A DNA stretch of 64,000 nt from Flavobacterium sp. JAS (lineage in GTDB: Bacteria > Bacteroidota > Bacteroidia > Flavobacteriales > Flavobacteriaceae). A program made the position numbers and the translations under genes. This document shows, piece after piece, positions 24,150 through 33,036 of this stretch (the stretch's first letter is position 1; every line of letters starts with the position of its first letter). The notes below the pieces were generated by a model, which searched no databases, was not told where the DNA came from, and saw only the letters and a program-made list of their open reading frames with translations. The DNA lies in assembly GCF_020991455.1 (NCBI RefSeq), contig NZ_JAJMOX010000017.1, positions 18,467-82,466 on the forward strand. The letters are read 5' to 3'.

Positions 24150-26453
24150 ATGAAGGTCTGTATTGCCGAAAAACCAAGTGTAGCACGAGAAATCGCATCC
24201 GTTTTGGGAGCCAATACCAAGCACGATGGATATTATGAAGGCAACGGATACGCCGTGACCTATACTTTTGGGCATTTATGTACCTTAAAAGAACCTAACG
24301 ATTACAAACCACACTGGAAAAGCTGGGATTTGAACAATTTACCCATGCTTCCTGAAAAATTCGAAACCAAAGTCGTTGAAAATTCAGGAATTCAGAAGCA
24401 ATTTAAAATCGTAAAAAGTCTGTTCGACAAAGCCGAAGTGGTTATAAACTGCGGGGATGCCGGGCAAGAAGGAGAACTTATTCAGCGTTGGGTGATGAAC
24501 GAAGCGCATTACAAAGGCGAAGTTCAGCGTTTATGGATTTCGTCCCTAACGACAGAAGCCATAAAAGAAGGTTTTGAAAACTTAAAACCGTCTGCCAACT
24601 ACGACAATTTATTCTACGCCGGATTTTCAAGAGCCATTGGCGACTGGTTATTAGGTATGAATGCCACACGTTTGTACACTGTAAAACATGGCGGTTACAA
24701 ACAAGTATTGTCTATCGGTCGTGTGCAAACACCAACATTGGCAATGGTGGTTGATCGTTGGAAAGAAATCGAAAACTTTAAACCTCAGCCCTATTGGGAA
24801 TTACAGACTCTGTACAGAGAAACACTTTTTAGTTATGAAGAAGGTCGTTTTCTAAAAAAGGAAGATGGAGAACTTTTGTCGAATAAAGTCAAAGAAAGTG
24901 AATTTGAAATTGTTTCGGTCGAAAAAAAGAACGGAAACGAGTTTGCTCCTAAACTATTTGATTTAACAGGTTTACAAGTATATTGCAATACAAAGTTTGG
25001 ATTTTCGGCAGATGAAACGCTTAAAATTGTACAAACCTTGTACGAGCAAAAAGTTGTTACCTATCCCAGAGTTGATACAACGTTTTTACCAAACGATATT
25101 TACCCGAAAGTCCCAGGGATTTTGCAAAAATTAACGCATTATGCCGAATTAACACAACCTCTTTTAGGTAAAAAAATAAAAAAATCCCCCAAGGTTTTTA
25201 ACGATAAAAAAGTAACGGATCACCACGCTATTATTCCAACCGGAATAGAAGCCAATTTGCAGTACAATCAACAGCAAGTTTACGACATTATTACCAGACG
25301 TTTTATTGCCGTATTTTATGATGATTGTTTGGTTGCCAATACTACAGTAATTGGAAAAGCTGCCGAAGTGCACTTTAAAACCACCGGAAAAGAGATCTTA
25401 AAAAAGGGATTCCGTGTTGTTTTTGAAGACCCGAATGCCAAAGAAAAAGAAGCCGATATATTACCAAGTTTTGTTGTGGGAGAAAAAGGTCCGCATGAAC
25501 CCTCTTTTTTAGAAAAAGAAACAAAACCACCCAATCAGTTTACAGAAGCGACTTTACTTCGTGCGATGGAAACCGCAGGAAAACAAGTAGACGATGAAGA
25601 TTTGCGCGAATTGATGAAAGAAAACGGTATTGGACGTCCGTCAACACGTGCGAATATTATTGAAACACTTTTTAAGCGTCAATACATTGTTCGAAATAAA
25701 AAACAGGTTTTACCAACACCAACGGGGATTCAATTGATTGATACAATTCAAAACGAATTAATCAAATCAGCCGAACTTACAGGTTCTTGGGAAAAACAAT
25801 TGAAAGATATTGAAAAAGGTACTTTTACCGCAGGAGCCTTTATCAAAAATATGAAGCGGATGGTCGAGGCTTTGGTTACCGAAGTACGAAGTGAAACCAG
25901 ACACGCTAATATTTCGCATGCCACTGCCACTCAAAAAGAAATTGTAAAAGTAGAGAAAAAGAAAGCTGCCGGAATCTTGGCAGAAACCTGTCCGAAATGT
26001 CAAAAAGCAACTCTTATAAAAGGGAAATCGGCTTATGGCTGTGGTAATTACAAATCAGGTTGTGATTTTGTATTGCCTTATACTTTTGCAGAGAAAAAAA
26101 TAACGGAGAGTCAGTATTTAAGATTGGTTCAAAAAGGATCGACAGTCAATATAAAAGGCTTTAAAATCGAGGACAGAACCGTTGAGGGCTTGATTCGCTT
26201 TGAAGAAAATTACAAACTCAAATTAGAACCAAAGAAAGCAACTCCAAAAGTAAAATCAGATGCAGCTTCGGATGCACTAACATGTCCGAAATGTAAAAAA
26301 GGCACCATCATGAAAGGAAAAACTGCTTATGGCTGTGGCGATTATAAATTAGGCTGTGATTTCAAAGTCACTTTTGACGATGTGAGAGCCAAATTAAAAG
26401 ATCAAAAACCGACTAAAGAACTGGTTTATTCCATTCTACAAGAAAGCGTATAG
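24150..26453 (+). CDS. topB: DNA topoisomerase III
   Basis: TopB is a type IA topoisomerase that passes single DNA strands and resolves recombination and replication intermediates. The 767 residues contain an N-terminal Toprim domain (KVCIAEKPSVAREIASVLG and CGDAGQEGELIQRW), SIGRVQTPTLAMV, and the active-site Tyr in VVTYPRVDTTFLPND. GIGRPSTRANIIETL marks the later core. Two C-terminal zinc ribbons follow (CPKCQKATLIKG...YGCGNYKSGCDF and CPKCKKGTIMKG...YGCGDYKLGCDF). An AGGAG lies just before the ATG, an unusually good ribosome site here. A topoisomerase of this type can also travel on mobile elements, but no conjugation genes are near. Confidence 0.93.
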   Translation: MKVCIAEKPSVAREIASVLGANTKHDGYYEGNGYAVTYTFGHLCTLKEPNDYKPHWKSWDLNNLPMLPEKFETKVVENSGIQKQFKIVKSLFDKAEVVINCGDAGQEGELIQRWVMNEAHYKGEVQRLWISSLTTEAIKEGFENLKPSANYDNLFYAGFSRAIGDWLLGMNATRLYTVKHGGYKQVLSIGRVQTPTLAMVVDRWKEIENFKPQPYWELQTLYRETLFSYEEGRFLKKEDGELLSNKVKESEFEIVSVEKKNGNEFAPKLFDLTGLQVYCNTKFGFSADETLKIVQTLYEQKVVTYPRVDTTFLPNDIYPKVPGILQKLTHYAELTQPLLGKKIKKSPKVFNDKKVTDHHAIIPTGIEANLQYNQQQVYDIITRRFIAVFYDDCLVANTTVIGKAAEVHFKTTGKEILKKGFRVVFEDPNAKEKEADILPSFVVGEKGPHEPSFLEKETKPPNQFTEATLLRAMETAGKQVDDEDLRELMKENGIGRPSTRANIIETLFKRQYIVRNKKQVLPTPTGIQLIDTIQNELIKSAELTGSWEKQLKDIEKGTFTAGAFIKNMKRMVEALVTEVRSETRHANISHATATQKEIVKVEKKKAAGILAETCPKCQKATLIKGKSAYGCGNYKSGCDFVLPYTFAEKKITESQYLRLVQKGSTVNIKGFKIEDRTVEGLIRFEENYKLKLEPKKATPKVKSDAASDALTCPKCKKGTIMKGKTAYGCGDYKLGCDFKVTFDDVRAKLKDQKPTKELVYSILQESV

Positions 26454-26454
26454 A

Positions 26455-26655
26455 TTTTTTTTACCACTCCCGATAGCTATCGGGATTCACTAATTAGCGC
26501 GAATTTTTATTTCACACAGATTCTGCAGATTAAGGCAGATTTAATTTTGATATAGATTATATAAATCTGCGAACATATGCTTAAATCTTTTTAAATCTGC
26601 GTGAAAAAAAATCATTTTAATCCTTTTAATCTGTGGCAAGTTTTTTTTCATACTT
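26455..26655. repeat. second member of the CCCGATAGCTATCGGG/AATCTGCGTGAAA repeat family
   Basis: It contains CCCGATAGCTATCGGG at about 26468-26483. CACAGATTCTGCAGATTAAG, AAATCTTTTTAAATCTGCGTG and TTTTAATCTGTGGCAAG follow. The same words build the nested repeat at 7242-7599, here rearranged and shorter. It fills the gap after topB and may act as its 3' hairpin. Confidence 0.7.
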
Positions 26656-26689
26656 TAGTACTTCAAATTAACACCAAATATCAAACTAT

Positions 26690-27166
26690 ATGTTTCAGAA
26701 AATTACTCTTTTAATACTTTTAACAGCCGTTGTTTCTTGTCAAAAAAAGGAATCTGTTGAGAAAGATAAAATCAAAATAGCCGATTGGCTTATTGGGAAC
26801 TGGGAAAATACTTCGCCAGACGGAGTACTTTCCGAAAACTGGATCAAACTAAACGACAGTACTTTTAGCGCTGCATCTTATTTTATAAAAGAAAAAGATA
26901 CTATTCATCTTGAGAACATCGTTCTTGCTCAAAAAGGCGAAACGCTGACTTATCTTGCGACTGTAAAAGGTCAGAATGATGATAAACCAGTGGCTTTTCC
27001 TTCAACTTCTGAATCTGACAAACAATTGGTTTTCGAAAATCCAAAACACGATTATCCTCAAAAAATCACTTATACAAAAGGTGCTAATAACACTTTGACT
27101 GCTGAAATTTCCGGGAATTTACAAGGGAAAATGACTACGGAAAGATTTATTATGACGAAAAAATAA
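26690..27166 (+). CDS. DUF6265-like lipoprotein
   Basis: The 158 residues begin with a lipoprotein signal peptide with Cys17 in the lipobox (TAVVSCQKK). The mature part is a small beta-barrel-like domain with WLIGNWENTSPDGVLSENW, YLATVKGQNDDKPVAF and FENPKHDYPQKITY. That sequence pattern fits DUF6265, a lipocalin-like family with no defined function. The gene is alone between two repeat-filled gaps. Confidence 0.75.
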   Translation: MFQKITLLILLTAVVSCQKKESVEKDKIKIADWLIGNWENTSPDGVLSENWIKLNDSTFSAASYFIKEKDTIHLENIVLAQKGETLTYLATVKGQNDDKPVAFPSTSESDKQLVFENPKHDYPQKITYTKGANNTLTAEISGNLQGKMTTERFIMTKK

Positions 27167-27175
27167 TGATCTCTC

Positions 27176-27445
27176 GCAAAGACTCAAAAGCGCAAAGGTT
27201 TTTAGCTTTTTTCTAACTGTGCGCAACTGGACTGAAGTCCAGCTCTACAAAATTTGCCGAACCGATTGTTCTTTTTTGTTGATTTTAGAATTCCGAAGGA
27301 ATGGATTATACTGTAGCAACAGATTTCAATCCGTTGAAATTTAATTTATAATTTGGTTTAAAAGCTTTCTAATTATCTGCAAAAAAAACCTAAAAACCTT
27401 TGCGCTTTTGCTCCCGATAGTCATCGGGATTGCGAGAAACGAACA
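27176..27445. repeat. MITE-like element with perfect 21-bp inverted ends
   Basis: The 21 bases at 27185-27205 (core AGCGCAAAGGTTTTTAG) are repeated inversely at 27390-27410. Inside are a smaller hairpin (CTGGACTGAAGTCCAG) and CCGAAGGAATGGATTATACT followed by a CAACAGATT/AATCCGTTG hairpin. Right of it lies CCCGATAGTCATCGGG with mirrored GCAAA/TTGCGAG flanks. The remaining bases to 27532 carry the CTTAGAACCTTAGCAACTCAG word also seen near 530. No gene is visible. Confidence 0.7.
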
Positions 27446-27532
27446 TTCGTCTCTTAGAGTCTTTACAACAAACGTCCTCAGAAAAAAAACTTAGAACCTT
27501 AGCAACTCAGCATCTTAGTAGCTTAAAAAAAA

Positions 27533-28693
27533 CTACTCGTTCTCCCCTATTTTATTCACCATAAAAATCATCAGAATACCTAAAAGCGCCATTACAAAAA
27601 ATGCCCATTTCATACTTAGATATTCAGAGATAAACCCAACCATTGGCGGAACAAGTAAAAAACCCAGATAACCAATTGTTGAAATAGAAGTTAAAGCAGA
27701 ACCACTGCTTAGTTTTGATGATCTTCCGGCGATACTAAACACTAACGGAACGACACAGGAAACTCCAAATCCAATTAAAACATAACCAAAAATAGTTGGA
27801 TAAACGTATGGCATGACAAAACAAATACCAAATCCTAAGGTGATCAAAATACCGCTGTAAAGCAAAATTCGTTTTGTTCCAAATTTCATTACGCCATAAT
27901 CTCCAAACAAACGCCCTAAAGTTACCGCAGTTGCAAAAAATACAAATGCCGCGCTGGTTAGTTTGGGAGAAGCTTTCAAAATATTCTTAAAATAAATACC
28001 ACTCCAATCGTACATGGTATTTTCGCAAGCCATAGAAACAAAACAGATCAAAGCAAACTTTATTAGATTTTTTTCCGGCATCGAAAAGAACTTCTTCTTA
28101 ACCGGTTCAGGCTCATTATGAATACTTACAGGATAAAAACAAGCTGTAAGTCCCATTAGAAAAATACTTACTCCCAGCAAATGATAAACAGGCGTAATAT
28201 TCTGTGTAACCATTATGTAACCAAAACCTGCTCCGGAAAAAACTGCAATACTCCAAACTGCATGAAAACGCGTTATGATTGATTTGGGATATAACTTTTG
28301 AACCTCCAGAGATTGTGCATTAATAGATAAATTAAAAATATTGCGGGAAGCTCCAAACATTAAAAGTATAATAACTAACTGCCATACAAATGCAGCCAAA
28401 CCAGGCAACGACAAAGCAATATTAAACATGATTGCTCCTAACAACATAATATAACGGCTGCTATATTTATTTAACAACATTCCTGTAAAAGGCATTGTTA
28501 ACATTAAACCTATTGGAAATGCAAATAAAACAGCACCAAATTCAGCTTCAGACAAATGCAATTGCGCTTGGATGTGTGGAATTCGGGATACCCAGGAAGA
28601 GTATCCAAATCCGGAGATGAAAAAAAATACAGTATTGGCTAAACGGAATCCTTTTGGCGAATTTTGCATTTTTTTTAAGAAGGGTAAAATCAT
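27533..28693 (-). CDS. MFS transporter, YbjJ/FucP-like group
   Basis: The 386 residues hold 12 predicted membrane helices in two halves, with a charged central loop (HNEPEPVKKKFFSMPEKN). The segment GYSSWVSRIPHIQAQLHLSEAEFGAVLFAFPIG is typical of this MFS subgroup, as is the MPFTGMLLNKYSSRY loop after helix 2. Helix 7 has CENTMYDWSGIYF. The substrate is not predictable; relatives carry sugars or small organic molecules. It is a single minus-strand gene with its 3' end in a repeat-rich gap. A second ATG eight codons in (MQNSPKGF) is also possible as start. Confidence 0.85.
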   Translation of the reverse strand: MILPFLKKMQNSPKGFRLANTVFFFISGFGYSSWVSRIPHIQAQLHLSEAEFGAVLFAFPIGLMLTMPFTGMLLNKYSSRYIMLLGAIMFNIALSLPGLAAFVWQLVIILLMFGASRNIFNLSINAQSLEVQKLYPKSIITRFHAVWSIAVFSGAGFGYIMVTQNITPVYHLLGVSIFLMGLTACFYPVSIHNEPEPVKKKFFSMPEKNLIKFALICFVSMACENTMYDWSGIYFKNILKASPKLTSAAFVFFATAVTLGRLFGDYGVMKFGTKRILLYSGILITLGFGICFVMPYVYPTIFGYVLIGFGVSCVVPLVFSIAGRSSKLSSGSALTSISTIGYLGFLLVPPMVGFISEYLSMKWAFFVMALLGILMIFMVNKIGENE

Positions 28694-28821
28694 GTAGTAA
28701 CTCTGTTTAATGCTGCAAAATTAAGCTTTTAAAGGCAATCTATTTCAAGATTGTTCTTTCTAATTTCTAAGTCCGCTTTACAACGTCAAAAATCATTATT
28801 AGTATTTATTCTAAATAAATA

Positions 28822-28851
28822 TTGTTTAAATAATATTAAACTTTACATTTG
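28822..28851 (+). promoter_or_regulatory. Bacteroidota-type promoter of the DUF4198 gene
   Basis: TTG at 28822-28824 is followed after 19 bases by TACATTTG at 28844-28851. This is a full match to the TTG-N19-TAnnTTTG pattern. Predicted initiation is near 28858. Confidence 0.65.
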
Positions 28852-28884
28852 TGATAGTAAACATTAACTCTTTAATTTAATACT

Positions 28885-29610
28885 ATGAAATCTAAAATTT
28901 TAAAATCTATAACATTTTCACTTCTAATGTTAGTTGTTAGTCCTGCCCTATTTGCTCATGCTCTTTGGATCGAAACTAAAGCAACCGGTACTAAAGGTAA
29001 AGCACAGGAAATCTCTGTTTTCTTTGGAGAATTTTCAGATAACGACATTACTGCTTCTGCTAAATGGTTCTCTGATTTAAAAGACTTTTCATTAGTAGTA
29101 ATCAGTCCTTCAAACAAAGAAACGAAACTTTCTGCAACAGCTTTAGAAAATAAATATCAGGCTTTTTTCACACCAGATGAAGACGGTGTTTATACAGTAG
29201 TAATGCACCATACGGTAAAAGATGTTTACGGAACAATGAAATTGGACTATAACTCAAGTGCTACCGTTACGGTTGGTAATCCTGCAAAAGGAAACGAAGC
29301 ATCAGTAAATTCAAATGTTATCAGCTTATTTTCTAAAGATGCAACAACTGCAAAACAAAAAGCTAAAATTAATGTAAATGCATTATACGAAGCTAAAGTA
29401 GCCAAAAAACAAAAAATGAAAGTAATTGCCCCAAACGGTTGGGAAAAAGAATTATGGAGTAATGAAAACGGAGAAATTTCGTTTACACCAATCTGGCCAG
29501 GAAACTATATGGTAGAATTTGCTTATACCGAAAAAGCTGCCGGAGAACATAATGGTAAAAAATATGACGAAATCTGGAAAATGGCTACTTATTTAATTAC
29601 TGTAAAATAG
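28885..29610 (+). CDS. DUF4198 periplasmic protein linked to metal uptake
   Basis: The 241 residues begin with a signal peptide (SITFSLLMLVVSPALFAHALW). The mature part is beta-rich, with HALWIETKATGTKGKAQEISVFFGEFSD at the start and VYTVVMHHTVKDVYGTMKLDY. This is the DUF4198 pattern, also annotated as a metal-transport-associated periplasmic protein. The C-terminal third is an Ig-like domain (KMKVIAPNGWEKELW...PGNYMVEFAY). It is directly upstream of the TonB-dependent siderophore-type receptor but separated by a terminator and a second promoter. The two may thus share a regulator without being one operon. Confidence 0.8.
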   Translation: MKSKILKSITFSLLMLVVSPALFAHALWIETKATGTKGKAQEISVFFGEFSDNDITASAKWFSDLKDFSLVVISPSNKETKLSATALENKYQAFFTPDEDGVYTVVMHHTVKDVYGTMKLDYNSSATVTVGNPAKGNEASVNSNVISLFSKDATTAKQKAKINVNALYEAKVAKKQKMKVIAPNGWEKELWSNENGEISFTPIWPGNYMVEFAYTEKAAGEHNGKKYDEIWKMATYLITVK

Positions 29611-29632
29611 ATTGTTTTCTACCTCCTTCAAC

Positions 29633-29664
29633 AAACCTTGCTTCTTTACAGCAAGGTTTTTTTT
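29633..29664 (+). terminator. terminator after the DUF4198 gene
   Basis: AAACCTTGC pairs with GCAAGGTTT over a nine-base loop, followed by eight T. Confidence 0.85.
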
Positions 29665-29797
29665 GTTTTTGTTTAAAAAAAATCAACTTTAACCAACAAC
29701 AAAAACCATTTTACATATTAATTTTCCTGCAAATATATTTCACAAATAATTAACATATAAATAGTTACAACATTAGCCATAATTAATCTAAATAAAC

Positions 29798-29829
29798 TTT
29801 GCGAGAGAAGATCTACCTATTTATATTTG
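29798..29829 (+). promoter_or_regulatory. Bacteroidota-type promoter of the TonB-dependent receptor
   Basis: TTTG at 29798-29801 and TATATTTG at 29822-29829 are 20 bases apart, an excellent match to the consensus. Predicted initiation is near 29836, giving a leader of about 28 bases. Confidence 0.65.
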
Positions 29830-29863
29830 CAAAAATTATTTTTACTTATTCTTAATAAACAAC

Positions 29864-32137
29864 ATGAAATATATTTTACTCTTCGGATTTTCATTTTTAA
29901 GTTTAGCCTCTTATAGTCAAAACTATGCAAGTTCAGAAAGCGGTTCGGCTGTAAACGACACTGTAAGAAACAAAAAAGGAGAAATTCTTAATGAAGTAAT
30001 TGTTACTAAAAGCAAAGAACCAAAACCAGTAACAGCAGTTCGTTCAGGATTAAAACCAATGGATAATCCACAAACAATACAAGTTATTGGTGCTGAAATT
30101 ATTGAGCAACAACAAGCAATCAGATTAAGCGAAGTAGTAAAAAATGCAAATGGTGTTTACGTAAGTTCAGCCCGTGGTGGTGCTCAGGAATCTTTTTTCT
30201 CAAGAGGATACGACATGTCAGCCAATAATATGTTTAAAAACGGATTTCGCTATAATGCTGGTTCTATCCCAGATGTTTCTGGTTTAGAGAAAGTAGAATT
30301 TCTAAAAGGAGGGTCAGCCTTATTATTTGGAAATGTTGCGCCAGGTGGAATCTTAAATCTTGTAACCAAAACACCATCGTTTAAAAAAGGCGGTGAAATA
30401 TCAATGCAAATGGGTAGTTATGCTTTTTATAAGCCATCTATCGATTTTTATGGTCCTTTAACTAAATCTATTGCTTTTAGAATTAATGGATCATATGAAA
30501 ACTCTGAAAGCTTTAGAGATGTAGTAAAAAACGAACGTTTATACATAAATCCATCTTTACTTTTTGATGTAAGCAAAAAAACACAAATTACTCTTCAAGG
30601 AGATTATTTAACAGCAGACTGGACTCCGGATTTTGGAACTGGAATCATAGGAAAACAAATTTTAGACTTGCCACGTAATGCTTTTTACGGATCTCTTTGG
30701 TCTAATGGTAATACAAAATCTGCCAGCGCATCCGCATTATTAAATCATGACTTCAATAAAAACTGGAAACTTAATTTTAATAGTTCATTCCAGACTTACA
30801 ACAGAACCCAAAAATCAACAGCACAATTGTCTAATTTAGATGATACTAAAATATACCCAACACCTGGCTACTGGAATAGAGGATTAACTCAAGGGAAAAA
30901 CTTAGAGCAAATTCTTGGAGACCAATTAAGCCTGCAAGGAAACTTTAGTACCGGATCTGTAAAACATCAGATATATACAGGTGTAGATTGGGAAAATTCA
31001 TTTGCAACTGCTTATACTTATGCTTTTAACGAAAAAGCAGTTAAGGTAAATGGTAAATATGATCCGAATCTTTATGATACTATCTATCTTTTTGATTTCG
31101 ATCCTTCGACACAAAGAAATGATATTCCGAATGCAAGAGCTACTCAAATCGCAAAAACGGAAACCAATCGTTTTGGTGCCTATTTTCAAGACTTGATTTC
31201 TATTACAGATAAATTCAAGGTTTTAGCTGGTGTTCGTTGGTCTTGGCAAGAAGCTGAAGTAACAACTTACAAAGAAACCCTTGCTAGCGGAGTTCAAACC
31301 GTAAGCCCGGAAAAAACAACACCCGTTGTTGGTAGTAAAAAACTAGATAATGCTTTTTCTCCAAAATTTGGATTAATTTACCAACCAACAAAAGAAATCT
31401 CTTTGTTTGGTAGCTACTCAAGTTCATTTACACCAAATACAGGAACAACTGCAGATTTAAAACCAATTGCTCCATCGATTATTGATCAATATGAAGCAGG
31501 AATTAAAACAGATTTCTTACGCGGACTTTTTAGTGCAAACTTTACGGTTTATCAAATTACGAACAGTAATTTAGCACAAACAGCCGAATTTAAAGCAGAC
31601 GGAACAACTCCAAATATTGACACTAACGTAAAAGTCTTAAGCGGGGAAACTAAAAGTAAAGGTATTGAAATTGATATTACAGCAAGACCAACTGAAGGTT
31701 TAAACATTATTGCAGGTTACAGTTATAATGATATGCGCTATACACAAACATCTGGATTAAACGGAAGTTTTATAGAAGGTGATCGTTTAGCAAGAACTCC
31801 CGCAAACACAGCAAATTTAAGTTTCTTCTACACGCTGCAAGATGGTTTCTTTAAAGGAGTTTCTGTTGGAGCAATCGGAAATTATATTGGAAAAAGAACT
31901 GGAGGTTGGAACAATCAATACGATTCTACTAAACCAAACGGAATCTGGGATAGAGAAATCCCTTTAGAAGGTTACACAACAATAGACGTGTCAGCTGGTT
32001 ATACTTGGAAAAAAATCTCAATCTTATGTAGATTATCAAATATTACAAATGAATTGAACTATACTGTTCACGAAAATTACAGTGTGAATCCAATTGCACC
32101 TCGTCAGATTATGACAAGCTTAAGATACAAATTCTAA
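29864..32137 (+). CDS. TonB-dependent siderophore-type receptor
   Basis: This 757-residue outer-membrane protein imports iron-siderophore or a similar ligand using TonB energy. It starts with a signal peptide (YILLFGFSFLSLASYSQ). A plug domain follows (about 50-170: DNPQTIQVIGAEIIEQQQAIRLSEVVKNANGVYVSS and FSRGYDMS). A 22-strand barrel comes next, with YSYNDMRYT near the end and a terminal aromatic (MTSLRYKF). The extension before the plug is short and there is no carboxypeptidase-like repeat, so this is the FhuA/FecA-like class, not SusC. No SusD partner is present. A partner role with the DUF4198 protein in metal uptake is inferred from position. Confidence 0.93.
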   Translation: MKYILLFGFSFLSLASYSQNYASSESGSAVNDTVRNKKGEILNEVIVTKSKEPKPVTAVRSGLKPMDNPQTIQVIGAEIIEQQQAIRLSEVVKNANGVYVSSARGGAQESFFSRGYDMSANNMFKNGFRYNAGSIPDVSGLEKVEFLKGGSALLFGNVAPGGILNLVTKTPSFKKGGEISMQMGSYAFYKPSIDFYGPLTKSIAFRINGSYENSESFRDVVKNERLYINPSLLFDVSKKTQITLQGDYLTADWTPDFGTGIIGKQILDLPRNAFYGSLWSNGNTKSASASALLNHDFNKNWKLNFNSSFQTYNRTQKSTAQLSNLDDTKIYPTPGYWNRGLTQGKNLEQILGDQLSLQGNFSTGSVKHQIYTGVDWENSFATAYTYAFNEKAVKVNGKYDPNLYDTIYLFDFDPSTQRNDIPNARATQIAKTETNRFGAYFQDLISITDKFKVLAGVRWSWQEAEVTTYKETLASGVQTVSPEKTTPVVGSKKLDNAFSPKFGLIYQPTKEISLFGSYSSSFTPNTGTTADLKPIAPSIIDQYEAGIKTDFLRGLFSANFTVYQITNSNLAQTAEFKADGTTPNIDTNVKVLSGETKSKGIEIDITARPTEGLNIIAGYSYNDMRYTQTSGLNGSFIEGDRLARTPANTANLSFFYTLQDGFFKGVSVGAIGNYIGKRTGGWNNQYDSTKPNGIWDREIPLEGYTTIDVSAGYTWKKISILCRLSNITNELNYTVHENYSVNPIAPRQIMTSLRYKF

Positions 32138-32162
32138 AAATTTGAATTAGATTTTAATCAAC

Positions 32163-32250
32163 CAAAGCTTTTTCTGTTTCTTTCTTTTGAAAAGCAGAAG
32201 AAGCTTTGATCTTTATAAAAAACCTCATTTAGTGATAAATGAGGTTTTTT
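32163..32250 (+). terminator. two stacked hairpins ending the receptor gene
   Basis: The first hairpin pairs CAAAGCTTTTTCTG (32163-32176) with CAGAAGAAGCTTTG (32195-32208) but has no T-run. The second pairs AACCTCATTTA with its inverse over GTGA and is followed by a T-run. The second is the true terminator. Confidence 0.8.
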
Positions 32251-32340
32251 GTTTTGACTAAAAAGAAGTAAAAACAGAATTACTAATGACATAGGGTTGT
32301 CACCAGATGTAATTTACTTTGTAATCTAAACATCCAAAAA

Positions 32341-32961
32341 ATGAATAAATTAGATTTAACAAAGACAGATAAGATATATTATACTGCCAAAGCTAAGCCT
32401 CAAATAATACATATCGAAAAAGCACATTATTTATCAATTGTGGGCAAAGGTGATCCTTCAGGTGAAGCATTTGCAGATAATATTCAGGCGTTGTATCCAA
32501 CAGCTTATGCGATAAAATTTATGTGCAAAACATTAAATAATGATTTTGTTGTTCCAAAGCTTGAAGCTTTATGGAGTTTTGATGAAGAAAAATACAATAA
32601 TATATCTATTGATGAAGCACCATTAAAAATTCCAAGAAGCGAATGGAATTACAGACTCATGATTAGAATGCCAGATTTTGTTACCAAAGAACAAGTTGAA
32701 ACTGCTATTGATATTGCCATCAAAAAACAAATAAAACAAGCAGACACAATTGAATTTTATGAAATGACAGAAGGCAAAGTAATACAAATTCTTCATATTG
32801 GACCTTTTGCCAATGAGCCCGAAACGCTTAAACAAATTCAGGAGTTTTCTAAGAACAATAATTTGCAAAAAAACGGAATGCATCATGAAATCTATTTATC
32901 TGATTTCCGAAAAACGCCTCCCGAAAAATTGAAAACAATATTAAGAGAACCCGTAAAATAA
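32341..32961 (+). CDS. GyrI-like small-molecule-binding domain protein
   Basis: The 206 residues match the GyrI-like fold. The protein starts with KIYYTAKAKPQIIHIEKAHYLSIVGKGDPSGEAFADNIQALYPTAYAIKF. The middle holds RSEWNYRLMIRMPDFVTKEQVETAI and the end reads GKVIQILHIGPFANEPETLKQI. Single-domain GyrI-like proteins bind or hydrolyse small molecules and are often drug-binding; no DNA-binding domain is attached here. It is transcribed alone between two terminators and converges on valS. Confidence 0.85.
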   Translation: MNKLDLTKTDKIYYTAKAKPQIIHIEKAHYLSIVGKGDPSGEAFADNIQALYPTAYAIKFMCKTLNNDFVVPKLEALWSFDEEKYNNISIDEAPLKIPRSEWNYRLMIRMPDFVTKEQVETAIDIAIKKQIKQADTIEFYEMTEGKVIQILHIGPFANEPETLKQIQEFSKNNNLQKNGMHHEIYLSDFRKTPPEKLKTILREPVK

Positions 32962-32976
32962 AACTTAATTAAATGC

Positions 32977-33013
32977 AAAAATCCCAATACTAGTTTTAGT
33001 ATTGGGATTTTTT
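32977..33013. terminator. bidirectional terminator between the GyrI-like gene and valS
   Basis: AAAAATCCCAATACTA and its inverse form a 16-bp stem around GTTT, flanked by A- and T-runs on both sides. Confidence 0.85.
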
Positions 33014-33036
33014 ATTTTTAAAAGTAAATCTGATTC

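Noticed and set aside
24150..26453. topB as part of a conjugative element
   Set aside because: No tra, mobilisation or integrase genes are beside it. Chromosomal topB is normal in flavobacteria.
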